Below are positions 14,902 to 25,980 of a stretch of DNA of 64,000 bases, in pieces. The position numbers and the translations under genes were made by a program. The stretch spans positions 6,138,001-6,202,000 of the forward strand of contig NZ_LT907842.1 in NCBI RefSeq assembly GCF_900215245.1, read 5' to 3'. The notes beneath the pieces are model-generated. The model had not been told where the DNA came from. It worked only from the letters and a program-made list of their open reading frames with translations, and did no database searches. Positions within the stretch are counted from its first letter, which is position 1; each line of letters opens with the position of its first letter. Source of the DNA: Pseudomonas fluorescens (GTDB lineage Bacteria > Pseudomonadota > Gammaproteobacteria > Pseudomonadales > Pseudomonadaceae).

Positions 14902-16259
14902 CCGGCCCGCAGTCGCAGATGCACGCGCAAGCCTTGCCCGCTATTTTCCGCCCACAAACGCCCGCCCTGGCGCTGTACAGCGTTGCGGGCGATGCTCAAG
15001 CCCAGGCCGAAACCGCCATTACCGGGCCGTGAGCCCTCCAATCGGGTAAACGGCGCGAAAATACGTTCCAAGTCCTGCTCGGCAATGCCGCCGCCCTGGT
15101 CTTCCAGCCAGATATGCCACTCATCACCTTCGCGACAGCCGTCCAGCGTCACCACCCCGTGGGCAGGAGAATGCCTGATGGCATTGCGCAGAATGTTTTC
15201 CAGGGCCTGGGCCAGCGCATTCAGGTTGCCCCGCACCCAGCAATCCGCCGGCAACCGGCAGGGCAAACGCGACGCCGGCCAGTGGCTTTCATAACAGGCG
15301 TTTTCCCGCAGCATGTCCCACAACGCCTGGAGCTGAATATCTTCGTTGGGCAGCGGCGCTGTTTCGCTATCCAGCCACGCCAGTTGCAGACTGTCTTCTA
15401 CCAGGCGCTGCATGGCGTCGATTTCCCGACTCAATCGCTCACGCAATTGCGCCAGATCCTGCTCACTGTCACAGGCCACCCGCAATCGACTTAACGGGGT
15501 GCGCAGTTCGTGGGACATATCCCGCAGCAGCTGTTGCTGCAACAGCACGGTGCCCTGCAAACGCTCGGACATGTGGTCAAAGGCCCGGCCCAACTCCCCC
15601 AATTCATCCTGACGGCTGGTGGCCTCGTTGGACATTCGCGTATTCAATTGATCGGCCCGCCACGCATTGGCCTGCTCGCGCAATTGGTTGAGGGGCATGA
15701 TCAGCAGCCGGTAGAGGCCCACGCAGAGCAGCAAGGTAAACAGGCCGGGAATCACCCCATTGGTGACCACGCGCCAGAACACTTGATAGCGCCCCGGCAT
15801 AAAGCGTTGCGGCAACTCCATCACCAGCGAACCGACCCCAGCGTCCACCGGGAAGGGGATTTTCACCCACGGCAGGCCTTTAACATGCCGACTGACCGGC
15901 CACTCCAGCCCACGCAGGAAGGTCAGGCGCTGGCTCTCTTTGTCGCTCAAGGGCGTGCTGCTCAGCGACTGCAAGTCGTGACCGATCACCCCCAGCCACG
16001 TGGATTCGCGCTTGGCCATCAGCTGTAGCCAGGCATCCACGCCTGCGCGGCCCTGCGTACTCCATGCCAGTTCCGCCCCCGCCGCATAGCCGCGCAGAAT
16101 CGCCCGCGACTCTTCGGCCACATAGGCACTGCGCTGTTCCATGTATCGGCCCCACGACCAACTGAGCCAAATCATCAGTAAACAGAAGGCGATCAGCAGG
16201 CAGGCAAGTTTCCAGAATAACGAGTGCTTGCCGGGCAGTTGCTCAAAGCCCTTCATCAT
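14898..16259 (-). CDS. Sensor histidine kinase (OmpR-class partner)
   Basis: The 453-residue kinase has an N-terminal membrane helix (about 16-36), a periplasmic sensor region (about 40-165), a second helix (about 165-185), HAMP, a dimerisation domain with the phospho-accepting His250 (LRDMSHELRTPLSRLR), and an ATPase domain with ALENILRNAIRHSP (N-box) and GGFGLGLSIA (G-box). It overlaps the response regulator gene by 17 bases, so the two form one unit. In P. aeruginosa a pair in the same place beside gacS is annotated pirRS (siderophore-related); that name is only suggested by recalled gene order, and no receptor gene is present here. Confidence 0.9.
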   Translation of the reverse strand: MMKGFEQLPGKHSLFWKLACLLIAFCLLMIWLSWSWGRYMEQRSAYVAEESRAILRGYAAGAELAWSTQGRAGVDAWLQLMAKRESTWLGVIGHDLQSLSSTPLSDKESQRLTFLRGLEWPVSRHVKGLPWVKIPFPVDAGVGSLVMELPQRFMPGRYQVFWRVVTNGVIPGLFTLLLCVGLYRLLIMPLNQLREQANAWRADQLNTRMSNEATSRQDELGELGRAFDHMSERLQGTVLLQQQLLRDMSHELRTPLSRLRVACDSEQDLAQLRERLSREIDAMQRLVEDSLQLAWLDSETAPLPNEDIQLQALWDMLRENACYESHWPASRLPCRLPADCWVRGNLNALAQALENILRNAIRHSPAHGVVTLDGCREGDEWHIWLEDQGGGIAEQDLERIFAPFTRLEGSRPGNGGFGLGLSIARNAVQRQGGRLWAENSGQGLRVHLRLRAG

Positions 16260-16971
16260 GCACGCTCAGCACATAGCCCTTGCCCCACACGGTGCGCACT
16301 TCGCGCTCGTTGTAGCCGATGGCCTTGAGCTTGCGGCGAATCTGGCTGATGTGCATGTCCAGGCTACGGTCGTGGGGCGCATAACCGCGCTGCAACACAT
16401 GCTGATAAAGGAACGCTTTGCTGAGCACTTCATCGGCATTGCGGTGCAGGGTTTCCAGCAGGCGAAATTCACTGCGGGTCAGCCCTGCCCAGAGCGTCTG
16501 GTAGCAGACGTCATACAGCTCATCGTCAAAGCACAGGGGGCGACTGTCGTCGCGTGCCGGTAAAACAGTGGGCGGCGGGCGACGGTCCAGGGCCACGCGA
16601 CGCAGGATCGCCTCGATGCGTACCCGCAATTCGACCATGCTGAACGGCTTGGGCAGGTAATCGTCCGCACCGAGACGAAAGCCGCTGACGCGATCGGCTT
16701 CGGCGCCCAACGCAGACATGAGGATCACCGGGATTGTCTGGCTCTGGCGCAGATGCGTGAGGATCGACAAGCCGTCCATGCCGGGCAGCAGGATATCCAT
16801 CAACACCACGTCGAACACCTGGTCACGCGCCAGTTGCAGGCCCTGTTCGCCGTTGCGACACCAGGTGACCTCAAAGCCGCAGCGGCCCAGGTGTTCATGG
16901 ACGTACGCGCCCAGCACAGGGTCATCTTCGATCGTCAGGACATTGGGTAGAGCAACCACGGCGGGATTCAT
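16243..16971 (-). CDS. OmpR-family response regulator
   Basis: The protein has a receiver domain (LTIEDD acidic pocket, phospho-acceptor Asp59 in VVLMDILLPGMDG, Lys in DDYLPKPFS) and a winged-helix DNA-binding domain (LTRSEFRLLETLHRNADEVL, then SLDMHISQIRRKLKAIG and VWGKGYVLS). I take the ATG at 16971 (MNPAVVALPNVLTIEDD); a GTG at 16998 is also possible, and neither has a clear ribosome site. It is the first gene of the pair with the kinase and diverges from gacS over about 200 bases, so the two promoters share one region. Confidence 0.9.
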   Translation of the reverse strand: MNPAVVALPNVLTIEDDPVLGAYVHEHLGRCGFEVTWCRNGEQGLQLARDQVFDVVLMDILLPGMDGLSILTHLRQSQTIPVILMSALGAEADRVSGFRLGADDYLPKPFSMVELRVRIEAILRRVALDRRPPPTVLPARDDSRPLCFDDELYDVCYQTLWAGLTRSEFRLLETLHRNADEVLSKAFLYQHVLQRGYAPHDRSLDMHISQIRRKLKAIGYNEREVRTVWGKGYVLSVHDEGL

Positions 16972-17176
16972 TAGCGTCTGCAAGTCATTCTCAATCACTG
17001 ATTATTCAAGATTAAACTGTCGCAGGCAATCGCCAGCTGGCGCCCAATGGCCCGCAGATTGCGGTCTGTCATTAATTTGCGAGATTCCGCACCGCGCAAA
17101 TGGCTACACTGCGCAGGTGGCGTGGGCCGGATGCCCGCGCGGATCATTGAAAACAATGTGGCAACAGGAGAGTGGC

Positions 17177-19211
17177 GTGCTTACAAAAATGGGGATAAAA
17201 GGCCGCGTACTGTTGCTGACCTTATTACCGACCAGCTTGATGGCCCTGCTGTTAGGGGGCTATTTCACCTGGATGCAGCTGTCGGAATTGCAGTCCCAAT
17301 TGCTGCAACGCGGCGAAATGATCGCTGAACAATTGGCACCGCTGGTGGCCCCTGCGTTAAGCAGCAAGAACACCGACCTGCTGGAGCGCATCGCCACCCA
17401 GTCGCTGGAGCAACCGGACGTGCGCGCCGTGTCGTTCCTTGCGCCGGACCGTTCATCCCTGGCCCACGCCGGCCCGACCATGCTTAACCAGCCGCCCGTC
17501 GGCAACAGCTCCCACCTGCTGCAACGCACCGGCAATGACGCCACGCGCTACCTGCTGCCGGTATTCGGTCGCCCCCGCCGCCCATGCCAAACAGCTGGAA
17601 CTGGTCAGCCTGGTGTACCGCGACACGCCGTTGGCGCTGGTGGGTGACCCGCTGCGCCTCAAACAGATCCTCACCAACCTGATCAGCAATGCGATCAAGT
17701 TCACCCGCGAGGGCACCATCGTCGCCAGGGCGATGGTCGAGGACGAACAGGAAGACAGCGTCCAACTGCGCATCAGCGTGCAAGACACCGGCATCGGGCT
17801 GTCCAACCAGGATGTACGCGCGCTGTTCCAAGCCTTCAGCCAGGCCGACAACTCGCTGTCGCGGCAACCGGGCGGCACCGGCCTGGGCCTGGTGATCTCC
17901 AAGCGCCTGATCGAGCAGATGGGCGGTGAAATCGGGGTCGACAGCACGCCGGGCGAAGGTTCGGAGTTCTGGATCAGCCTGAACCTGCCCAAAACCCGCG
18001 ACGACGCCGAAGACCTGCCCTCCGCGCCGCTGCTCGGCCGTCGTGTGGCCGTGCTGGAAAACCACGAGTTGGCGCGCCAGGCCCTGCAACATCAACTGGA
18101 AGACTGCGGCCTGGAAGTCACGCCATTCAATACCCTGGAAAGCCTCACCAACGGCATCACCAGCGCCCATCAGACCGAACAGGCAATTGACCTGGCCGTG
18201 CTCGGCATCACCGCCAATGACATTCCGCCCGAACGCCTCAACCAGCATCTCTGGGACCTTGAACACCTGGGTTGCAAAGTGCTGGTGCTGTGCCCGACCA
18301 CCGAGCAGATGCTGTTCAACCAGTCGGTGCCCAACCCCAACAGCCAATTGCAGGCCAAGCCGGCCTGTACGCGCAAGCTGCGCCGTGCCCTTGCCGACCT
18401 GATCAGCCCGCGCCCGTTGCGCAGTGAGCCTGGTGAGCCCCTGTCCAGCCGCGCACCCCGTGTGCTTTGCGTGGACGACAACCCGGCAAACCTACTGCTG
18501 GTGCAAACCCTGCTCGAAGACATGGGTGCCAAGGTCCAGGCCGTGGAAAGCGGTTACGCGGCCATCGACGCCGTGAAGCAGGAAACCTTCGACCTGGTGC
18601 TGATGGACGTGCAAATGCCCGGTATGGACGGCCGCCAAAGCACCGAGGCGATCCGCCAATGGGAAAGCGAGCGCCACGGCACGCCATTGCCGGTGGTCGC
18701 CCTCACCGCCCACGCCATGGCCAACGAAAAACGCGCCCTGCTGCAAAGTGGCATGGACGACTACCTGACCAAACCCATCAGCGAGCGGCAACTGGCCCAA
18801 GTGGTGTTGAAATGGACCGGCCTGGCCCTGCGCAACCAAGGGCCGGAACGCACCACTGACAGTTTTGGCCCAGGCGTACAACTGCTGGTACTGGACCATG
18901 ACGAAGGCCTGCGCCTGGCGGCCAACAAAGCTGACCTGGCGGCCGATATGCTCGCCATGTTGCTGGCCTCGCTGGAAGCTGATCGCCTGGCCATTACCGC
19001 CGCCCGTGAAGCCAAAGACAACAACGCCCTGATCGAGCGCGTCCACCGCTTGCATGGCGCCACGCGCTACTGTGGTGTGCCGCAATTGCGCGCCGCCTGC
19101 CAACGTGCAGAAACCTTGCTTAAGCAAGACGACGCCAAAGCCGTCACCGCGCTGGACGAGCTGGACATGGCCATTGCACGGCTGGCCAGCGAGGCGCGCG
19201 TCAGCGTTTAA
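17177..19211 (+). pseudogene. gacS: gacS, broken by a large internal deletion with frameshift
   Basis: GacS is the hybrid sensor kinase that, through GacA and Rsm small RNAs, switches on secondary metabolites and exoproducts. The gene starts at GTG 17177 (AGGAG six bases upstream) with a normal GacS N-terminus: first membrane helix and periplasmic part up to RYLLPVFGR (about codon 132, near 17572). The sequence then jumps, in another frame, to APAAHAKQLELVSL, which in intact GacS proteins (about 917 aa) lies near residue 372. About 720 bases are missing: the second membrane helix, HAMP, linker and the whole histidine phosphotransfer domain with the H-box. Frame one stops at 17647 after 24 foreign codons (156 aa in total). 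Downstream, the ATPase domain (NLISNAIKF), both receiver regions (LVLMDVQMPGMDG) and the Hpt domain (RVHRLHGATRYCG) remain open to 19211. Confidence 0.93.
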
Positions 19212-19220
19212 GGCGCCTGT

Positions 19221-19246
19221 GTGGGGGCGGGCAAGCCCGCGCCCAC
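19221..19246. repeat. Single REP palindrome
   Basis: GTGGGGGCGGGCAAGCCCGC followed by GCCCAC is one REP unit with a near-perfect stem, placed ten bases after the gacS stop and before ldhA. It may act as a transcription stop or mRNA stabiliser. Confidence 0.7.
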
Positions 19247-19288
19247 CGGGGTCATGTATTTTTTTCCGCGAGTGCAGGGAGCTTTTTC

Positions 19289-20278
19289 ATGCGCGTGATT
19301 CTTTTCAGCAGCCAGACCTACGACCGTGACAGTTTTCTCGGCGAGCCGCTGCCAACCGGCCTTGAACTGCAATTTCAACCTGCCCGGCTCAACCTCGACA
19401 CCGTGGCCCTGGCCGAACACCACGACGTGGTCTGTGCGTTTATCAATGATGATCTCAGCGCTCCGGTGCTGGAACAGTTGGCCGCAGGCGGCACGCGCCT
19501 GATTGCCCTGCGCTCGGCCGGTTACAACCATGTCGACTTGCCCGCCGCCAAACGCCTGGGCCTGAGCATCGTGCGCGTTCCTGCCTACTCGCCTCACGCG
19601 GTGGCCGAGCACGCGGTCGCGCTGATCCTGGCCCTCAACCGCCGCCTGCACCGCGCCTACAACCGCACCCGCGACGGTGATTTCAGCCTGCATGGGCTGA
19701 CCGGTTTCGACCTGGTGGGCAAGACCGTCGGGGTGGTCGGCACCGGGCAGATCGGGGCCACGTTCGCGAAAATCATGGCCGGGTTCGGCTGCCAGTTGCT
19801 CGCCTTTGACCCCTTCCCCAACCCGCAGGTCCAGGCCCTCGGCGCCCGTTACGTCAGCCTGCCTGAACTGCTGGCGCAAGCGCAGATCATCAGCCTGCAC
19901 TGCCCGCTGACCGCCGACAGCAAGCACCTGATCAACGCCCGCTCTTTGGCGCAGCTGCAACCTGGCGCGATGCTGATCAACACCGGTCGCGGTGGTTTGG
20001 TAGAGACCCCGGCGCTGATCGAAGCCCTCAAGGACGGCCAACTCGGCTACCTGGGGCTGGACGTGTACGAAGAAGAGGCCCAACTGTTTTTTGAGGACCG
20101 CTCCGACCTGCCCCTGCAAGACGATGTGCTCGCGCGCCTGCTGACCTTCCCCAACGTGATCATCACCGCACACCAGGCATTTCTTACCCGTGAGGCCCTG
20201 GCGGCAATCGCCGGCACCACCTTGGCCAACATTGCCGCCTGGGCCAATGGCCAGCCGCAGAACCTGGTCGACGGTTGA
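19289..20278 (+). CDS. ldhA: D-lactate dehydrogenase / 2-hydroxyacid dehydrogenase
   Basis: The 329-residue enzyme belongs to the D-isomer-specific 2-hydroxyacid dehydrogenases that interconvert pyruvate and D-lactate with NAD(H). Seen are the dinucleotide fold VGVVGTGQIG, substrate Arg in NTGRGG, Glu in LDVYEEEA, and catalytic His in TAHQAFLT, along with the LdhA-type VPAYSPHAVAEHAV segment. The recalled order gacS-ldhA is the same in P. aeruginosa, which supports the symbol. The gene is complete and preceded by GAGG; a REP element separates it from gacS. Confidence 0.92.
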   Translation: MRVILFSSQTYDRDSFLGEPLPTGLELQFQPARLNLDTVALAEHHDVVCAFINDDLSAPVLEQLAAGGTRLIALRSAGYNHVDLPAAKRLGLSIVRVPAYSPHAVAEHAVALILALNRRLHRAYNRTRDGDFSLHGLTGFDLVGKTVGVVGTGQIGATFAKIMAGFGCQLLAFDPFPNPQVQALGARYVSLPELLAQAQIISLHCPLTADSKHLINARSLAQLQPGAMLINTGRGGLVETPALIEALKDGQLGYLGLDVYEEEAQLFFEDRSDLPLQDDVLARLLTFPNVIITAHQAFLTREALAAIAGTTLANIAAWANGQPQNLVDG

Positions 20279-20349
20279 TCAGCGGTCACATACCAGGCTC
20301 ATGATCGGCCGGCACCCGTGATAGGATGCCGCGCCTATTTGGAGGATCC

Positions 20350-20790
20350 ATGGCCGAACACGATTTCCGCTTCAGCTTGCTGAGCCCGCAACACACCCTG
20401 ATCGAATGCCGCGCCCTGGTGCCGGGCCGTTACCAAGTCACTGGCAACGGCGGTTCGATCAAGCATGGCGACATTCTGATCGTCACCCTGCGCGGCAGTA
20501 AAACCCTGTCGATGCGCCTGACCGTCGAAGGTGACGCGCGCTATTCCATCCGCCCGGCGGGCCAATGGGTCGCCATGGCCCAGGGGCCGAAATTCGGCGA
20601 GCTGGAGATTCACACCTGGAAGGTCAATTGCGACAGCTGCGACAGCGTGCTGGAGTTTGAATTCGCGGTGGAAACCAAGCTGACCAAAGAGCCGCTGCAA
20701 CCGGCCGCCAACGCGCGCATCAAGGAATTGGGCTGGGCCAGCGAAGGCGACAAGCACCGCTGCCCGAAATGCCAGCAGGCCGCGCAATGA
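20350..20790 (+). CDS. Conserved hypothetical protein with C-terminal CxxC
   Basis: The start at 20350 (MAEHDFRFSLLSPQH) has GGAGG four bases upstream; an upstream in-frame ATG at 20326 has none. The 146-residue product is soluble and probably beta-rich (SIKHGDILIVTLRGSKTLSM). It contains CDSCDS in the middle and HRCPKCQQ at the very end, possible metal-binding pairs. I do not recognise the family. The stop overlaps the next gene's ATG (ATGA), so it is co-translated with the META-domain lipoprotein. Confidence 0.75.
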   Translation: MAEHDFRFSLLSPQHTLIECRALVPGRYQVTGNGGSIKHGDILIVTLRGSKTLSMRLTVEGDARYSIRPAGQWVAMAQGPKFGELEIHTWKVNCDSCDSVLEFEFAVETKLTKEPLQPAANARIKELGWASEGDKHRCPKCQQAAQ

Positions 20791-21191
20791 AAGGCGCGCT
20801 TATGCTCGCCGCCATCGCGGTTGGCCTGACGGGCTGCGCCGGGGATGCCGTGAAGCTTAAGCAGGATCACAGCTATGTCGTGGAATGGATTGGCGAGCGC
20901 CCGCTGATGGACTACGCCAACCTGACCGTCACCCTCGGTGCCGATGGCCGCGCCTATGGCAATGGCGGCTGCAACCACTGGTTCGCACCGTACACCGTCG
21001 AGGGCGACAAGCTCAGCTTCGGCAAGATCGGCAGCACCCGCAAACTGTGCGCCGAGGCCTTGATGGAGCAGGAACACCGCTTCTTCCAGGCCCTGCAAGG
21101 CGTTGAGCGTTGGGACATCTCGCCGATCGAGCAGACGCGCTTCTGGCCGGCCGAAGGCAAGCCGATTCGCCTGTGGCTTGAAGAAGGCTGA
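20787..21191 (+). CDS. META-domain (HslJ-like) lipoprotein
   Basis: The 134-residue protein starts at the ATG overlapping the previous stop. It has a lipoprotein signal peptide with lipobox LTGC (Cys17) and a META/HslJ-type domain containing the conserved GNGGCNHWF turn and LCAEALMEQEHRFFQALQ. HslJ relatives are outer-membrane lipoproteins linked to stress and novobiocin tolerance in E. coli; the exact role is unknown. It forms a two-gene unit with the upstream conserved protein. Confidence 0.82.
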   Translation: MKGALMLAAIAVGLTGCAGDAVKLKQDHSYVVEWIGERPLMDYANLTVTLGADGRAYGNGGCNHWFAPYTVEGDKLSFGKIGSTRKLCAEALMEQEHRFFQALQGVERWDISPIEQTRFWPAEGKPIRLWLEEG

Positions 21192-21224
21192 TAGCCCCGA
21201 TCCAGATACGGGTGAGGTCTAAGT

Positions 21225-21312
21225 ATGGGAGGGGGCTTGCTCCCGATAGCCGTGGGTCAGTCCACTAATAAGTCGCTGACAGACTGCCATCGGAAGCAAG
21301 CCCCCTCCCACA
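21225..21312. repeat. REPIN (paired inverted REPs)
   Basis: Two inverted units face each other: TGGGAGGGGGCTTGCTCCC at the left and the complementary AAGCAAGCCCCCTCCCA at the right, separated by about 50 bases. This is the P. fluorescens-type mobile REP doublet, located between two convergent genes. Confidence 0.85.
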
Positions 21313-21328
21313 TTGGTTTGTGGTTGCT

Positions 21329-23261
<1,933 letters not shown>

Positions 23262-23288
23262 TAGAGATTCGGCGCCTGATAGTCAGTC

Positions 23289-23370
23289 TTCGCGAGCAAG
23301 CCCGCTCCCACATTTGTCCGCGTACATCCTTTGGAATGCGGTCGAATGTGGGAGCGGGCTTGCTCGCGAA
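23289..23370. repeat. REPIN
   Basis: TTCGCGAGCAAGCCCGCTCC and its exact inverse lie about 30 bases apart, giving a near-perfect 26-bp inverted repeat between two convergent genes. Confidence 0.88.
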
Positions 23371-23385
23371 GGCATCACCTCGGTC

Positions 23386-24057
23386 TCAATGGTTGACGGT
23401 GTAAGCCAGCATCATCGACAACTGGCACATCGGCCGCCCACTCTCGGCGTGCCACTGGTTGAACGCGCCCTGCACCGTCGCCAGATCACGCAGGCTGGTC
23501 GGCGCTTTGTCGACGATTTTCTGCGCATTCAAGGCCGCCACCACGTCATCGCTCGGCACAAAGGTGTCCTTGCCTACCATGCGCAGGAAGCGCGGCGCCG
23601 ACAGCCCGCCCAATTGATGGCCGTGCTTGCTCAGGTACTTCCACAAACCGACGATATCGGTCACTGGCCAGTCGGCGATAAACGCGCCGAAACTGCCCTT
23701 TTCCTGCTCGATGTCCAGCATCATCTGCGCATTGCGCGGCACACTTTTGAGTTTGCCCAGGTGACGGATGATACGAGTGTCCTGCATCAAGCGCTCCAGG
23801 TGCTCTGCGCCCATCAACACCACCTTTTCCGGGTCGAAGCCGAAGAAAACCTGCTCGAACGCAGGCCACTTCGAATCCACCACACTGTGCTTCAGGCCCG
23901 CGCGGAATACGCGCAGCGCCAGGGTCGACAGGTAACGGTCATCACTGATTTTGCGCAATTGCGCCGGGGTCTTGGGTACAGGCAGATGGGCTTCCAACTC
24001 GGCCGCCGAACCGAAGCGGTTCAGACAATATTCGTGCAGCCACTTGTAATCGCGCAT
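23386..24057 (-). CDS. DNA-3-methyladenine glycosylase I family protein
   Basis: The start at 24057 (MRDYKWLHEYCLNRFG) has a strong AGGAGAG site. The 223-residue protein shows the helical layout of the Tag family (RYLSTLALRVFRAGLKHSVV, FDPEKVVLM, RLMQDTRIIRHLGKLKSVPRNA) and would remove alkylated adenine from DNA. It lacks the Cys/His zinc residues of E. coli Tag, so the substrate could differ. It follows ttcA on the same strand, with a terminator between. Confidence 0.72.
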   Translation of the reverse strand: MRDYKWLHEYCLNRFGSAAELEAHLPVPKTPAQLRKISDDRYLSTLALRVFRAGLKHSVVDSKWPAFEQVFFGFDPEKVVLMGAEHLERLMQDTRIIRHLGKLKSVPRNAQMMLDIEQEKGSFGAFIADWPVTDIVGLWKYLSKHGHQLGGLSAPRFLRMVGKDTFVPSDDVVAALNAQKIVDKAPTSLRDLATVQGAFNQWHAESGRPMCQLSMMLAYTVNH

Positions 24058-24080
24058 GCCCTCTCCTGGCAATTGAATTG

Positions 24081-24107
24081 AAAACGGCGCCCGCAAGCGC
24101 CGTCTTT
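24081..24107 (-). terminator. Terminator after ttcA
   Basis: On the minus strand GACGGCGC-TTGCGG-GCGCCGT is followed by TTTT, 15 bases after the ttcA stop. Confidence 0.8.
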
Positions 24108-24124
24108 CAGAGCGTTGAAACGGG

Positions 24125-24949
24125 CTAGAGGTTCACAACATTGACGAAGCGCGAAGCGGCGGTCTCATCAATTTTCAGGCTGGTGAAGTCGAACAGGTTG
24201 CGGTCGGCCAATTGCGACGGCTGCACATTCTGTAAGCTGCGGAAGATGCTTTCGGTGCGCCCGGGTGTCTTGCGTTCCCAATCCACGAGCATTTCCTTGA
24301 CCACCTGGCGTTGCAGGTTTTCCTGGGAGCCACACAGGTTGCACGGGATGATCGGGAATTGCTTGAAGTCGGAGTAGGCCTGGATGTCTTTCTCGTTGCA
24401 ATACGCCAGCGGGCGGATCACCACGTTGCGCCCGTCATCGGCGCGCAGCTTGGGCGGCATGGCCTTGAGCGAGCCGTTGAAGAACATATTGAGGAAAAAC
24501 GTCTCGACGATGTCATCACGGTGATGACCGAGGGCCATCTTGGTCGCGCCGATTTCATCGGCAAAGGTGTAGAGCGTGCCACGGCGCAGGCGCGAGCACA
24601 GCGAACAGGTGGTTTTGCCTTCCGGGATCAGTTCCTTGACCACCGAATAGGTGTCTTTCTCGACGATGTGATACTCGACGCCCAATGCTTTCAGATAGGC
24701 CGGCAGGACATGCTCGGGGAAACCCGGTTGTTTCTGGTCCATGTTGACGGCGACGATCTCGAACTTGATCGGTGCGACCTTCTGCAGGTGCAGCAGCACG
24801 TCAAGCAGGGTGTAGCTGTCTTTGCCGCCGGAGAGGCAGACCATGACCTTGTCGCCCTCTTCGATCATGTTGAAATCGGCGACCGCTTCACCGGCCAGGC
24901 GACGCAGGCGTTTTTGCAGTTTGTTCTGGTTGACCGTAAGAGTGCCCAT
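24125..24949 (-). CDS. ttcA: tRNA 2-thiocytidine(32) synthetase TtcA
   Basis: TtcA thiolates cytidine 32 of certain tRNAs in an ATP- and iron-sulfur-dependent reaction. The 274-residue protein has the PP-loop [15 protein letters not shown], the cluster-binding [10 protein letters not shown] and CNLCGSQ motifs, and [16 protein letters not shown]. Length is normal. The window also contains the sulfur relay tusDCBE and mnmA; TtcA itself usually does not need Tus proteins. Confidence 0.95.
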   Translation of the reverse strand: MGTLTVNQNKLQKRLRRLAGEAVADFNMIEEGDKVMVCLSGGKDSYTLLDVLLHLQKVAPIKFEIVAVNMDQKQPGFPEHVLPAYLKALGVEYHIVEKDTYSVVKELIPEGKTTCSLCSRLRRGTLYTFADEIGATKMALGHHRDDIVETFFLNMFFNGSLKAMPPKLRADDGRNVVIRPLAYCNEKDIQAYSDFKQFPIIPCNLCGSQENLQRQVVKEMLVDWERKTPGRTESIFRSLQNVQPSQLADRNLFDFTSLKIDETAASRFVNVVNL

Positions 24950-25250
24950 GGCGCTTGGATCCGCTAGAGGTGTGTGACGAAAAGCGCGGTATTTTAGCGG
25001 TAAGGACGCCCAAGTTCCAAGGTGGGAGCGCGCCCGCAGCCCACCCTGCCGTTCGCGGGGCGGCCGACAGACCTCACCGCGATTAGCGCCAATGTTTACA
25101 GCGCAATTTGCTCTAAAGCCCTACAGTTTTTCCGGTCATGACTTCCTATACTGCGACTTGAGGTCGCACAACTATCCAGGACCTTTGAGGCCATTTGGCC
25201 CGTGGGCGCTCCGATGGGGGGCGATGGTAATTACGACAGGAGTGACTGGC
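24950..25250. other. Intergenic region between ttcA and the Yip1 gene
   Basis: About 300 bases hold the divergent promoters of ttcA and the Yip1-family gene. A degenerate single palindrome (GGTGGGAGCGCGCCCGCAGC through CCCACC, 25021-25045) resembles a decayed REP. The stretch TTCCTATACTG near 25143 would suit a rightward -10 box. No gene is seen. Confidence 0.5.
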
Positions 25251-25853
25251 ATGATCCATCACGTCGTGGGGCTGTTTACCCATCCCGACCAGGAATGGCG
25301 GGAAATTCGTGGCGATAAAGAAGAAAGTATCGGCCACATGTACCTCACTCACACCTTGATTCTCGCGGCGATCCCCGCCGTCTCTGCCTTTATCGGCACC
25401 ACCCGCGTCGGCTGGGTCATTGGCAACCGCTCCCCGGTCATGCTGACCCAGGAAAGCGCACTGTGGATGACCCTGATGTCGTATGCGGCCATGCTTGGCG
25501 GCGTGGCGGTGATGGGCGCGTTCATTCACTGGATGGCCCGTACCTATGACGCAAGCCCCAGCATGGCGCGGTGTGTCGCGTTTGCCACTTACACGGCGAC
25601 CCCGCTGTTTATCGGCGGGCTGGCAGCGCTCTACCCGCACATGTGGCTGGGAATGGTCGTGGGCACGGCGGCGATCTGCTACACGGTGTACCTGCTGTAT
25701 GTGGGGCTGCCGACCTTTATGAGCATTGACCCGGACGAGGGCTTCCTGTTTTCCAGCTCGGTACTGGCCGTGGGCCTGGTGGTGCTGGTGGCGATCATGG
25801 CGTTTACTGTGATCGTCTGGGGCCTGGGCGTGGGACCGATCTATACCAATTAG
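25251..25853 (+). CDS. Yip1 family membrane protein
   Basis: The start at 25251 (MIHHVVGLFTHPDQEWREIR) follows AGGAG by eight bases; the frame is open further upstream without ribosome signals. The 200-residue inner-membrane protein has a short cytoplasmic head and five hydrophobic segments, among them LILAAIPAVSAFIG, MLGGVAVMGAFIHWMA, ATPLFIGGLAALYP and SVLAVGLVVLVAIMAF. This is the Yip1 domain pattern. The function in bacteria is unknown. Confidence 0.82.
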   Translation: MIHHVVGLFTHPDQEWREIRGDKEESIGHMYLTHTLILAAIPAVSAFIGTTRVGWVIGNRSPVMLTQESALWMTLMSYAAMLGGVAVMGAFIHWMARTYDASPSMARCVAFATYTATPLFIGGLAALYPHMWLGMVVGTAAICYTVYLLYVGLPTFMSIDPDEGFLFSSSVLAVGLVVLVAIMAFTVIVWGLGVGPIYTN

Positions 25854-25870
25854 GCTGATAAACTCTGGGC

Positions 25871-25892
25871 AAAGCCACCGCAAGGTGGCTTT
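25871..25892 (+). terminator. Terminator after the Yip1 gene
   Basis: AAAGCCACC-GCAA-GGTGGCTTT is a perfect 9-bp stem, 17 bases past the stop; the T-run is short. Confidence 0.75.
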
Positions 25893-25980
25893 GTGCGTTA
25901 TGCATGACCATTCGGCGCCTGACAGATTCGGAAACACCTGCTTTTGCGGCATACTGGACGTCTCTGGAGATATGTACAGC

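Noticed and set aside
17439..17570. Start of the second gacS frame upstream of the junction
   Set aside because: This part (MRRTVHPWPT...) is the out-of-frame reading of the GacS N-terminal region and not real protein; coding in this frame begins only at the junction.
25021..25045. Palindrome GGTGGG...CCCACC before the Yip1 gene
   Set aside because: Too degenerate to call a REP; mentioned only in the intergenic description.
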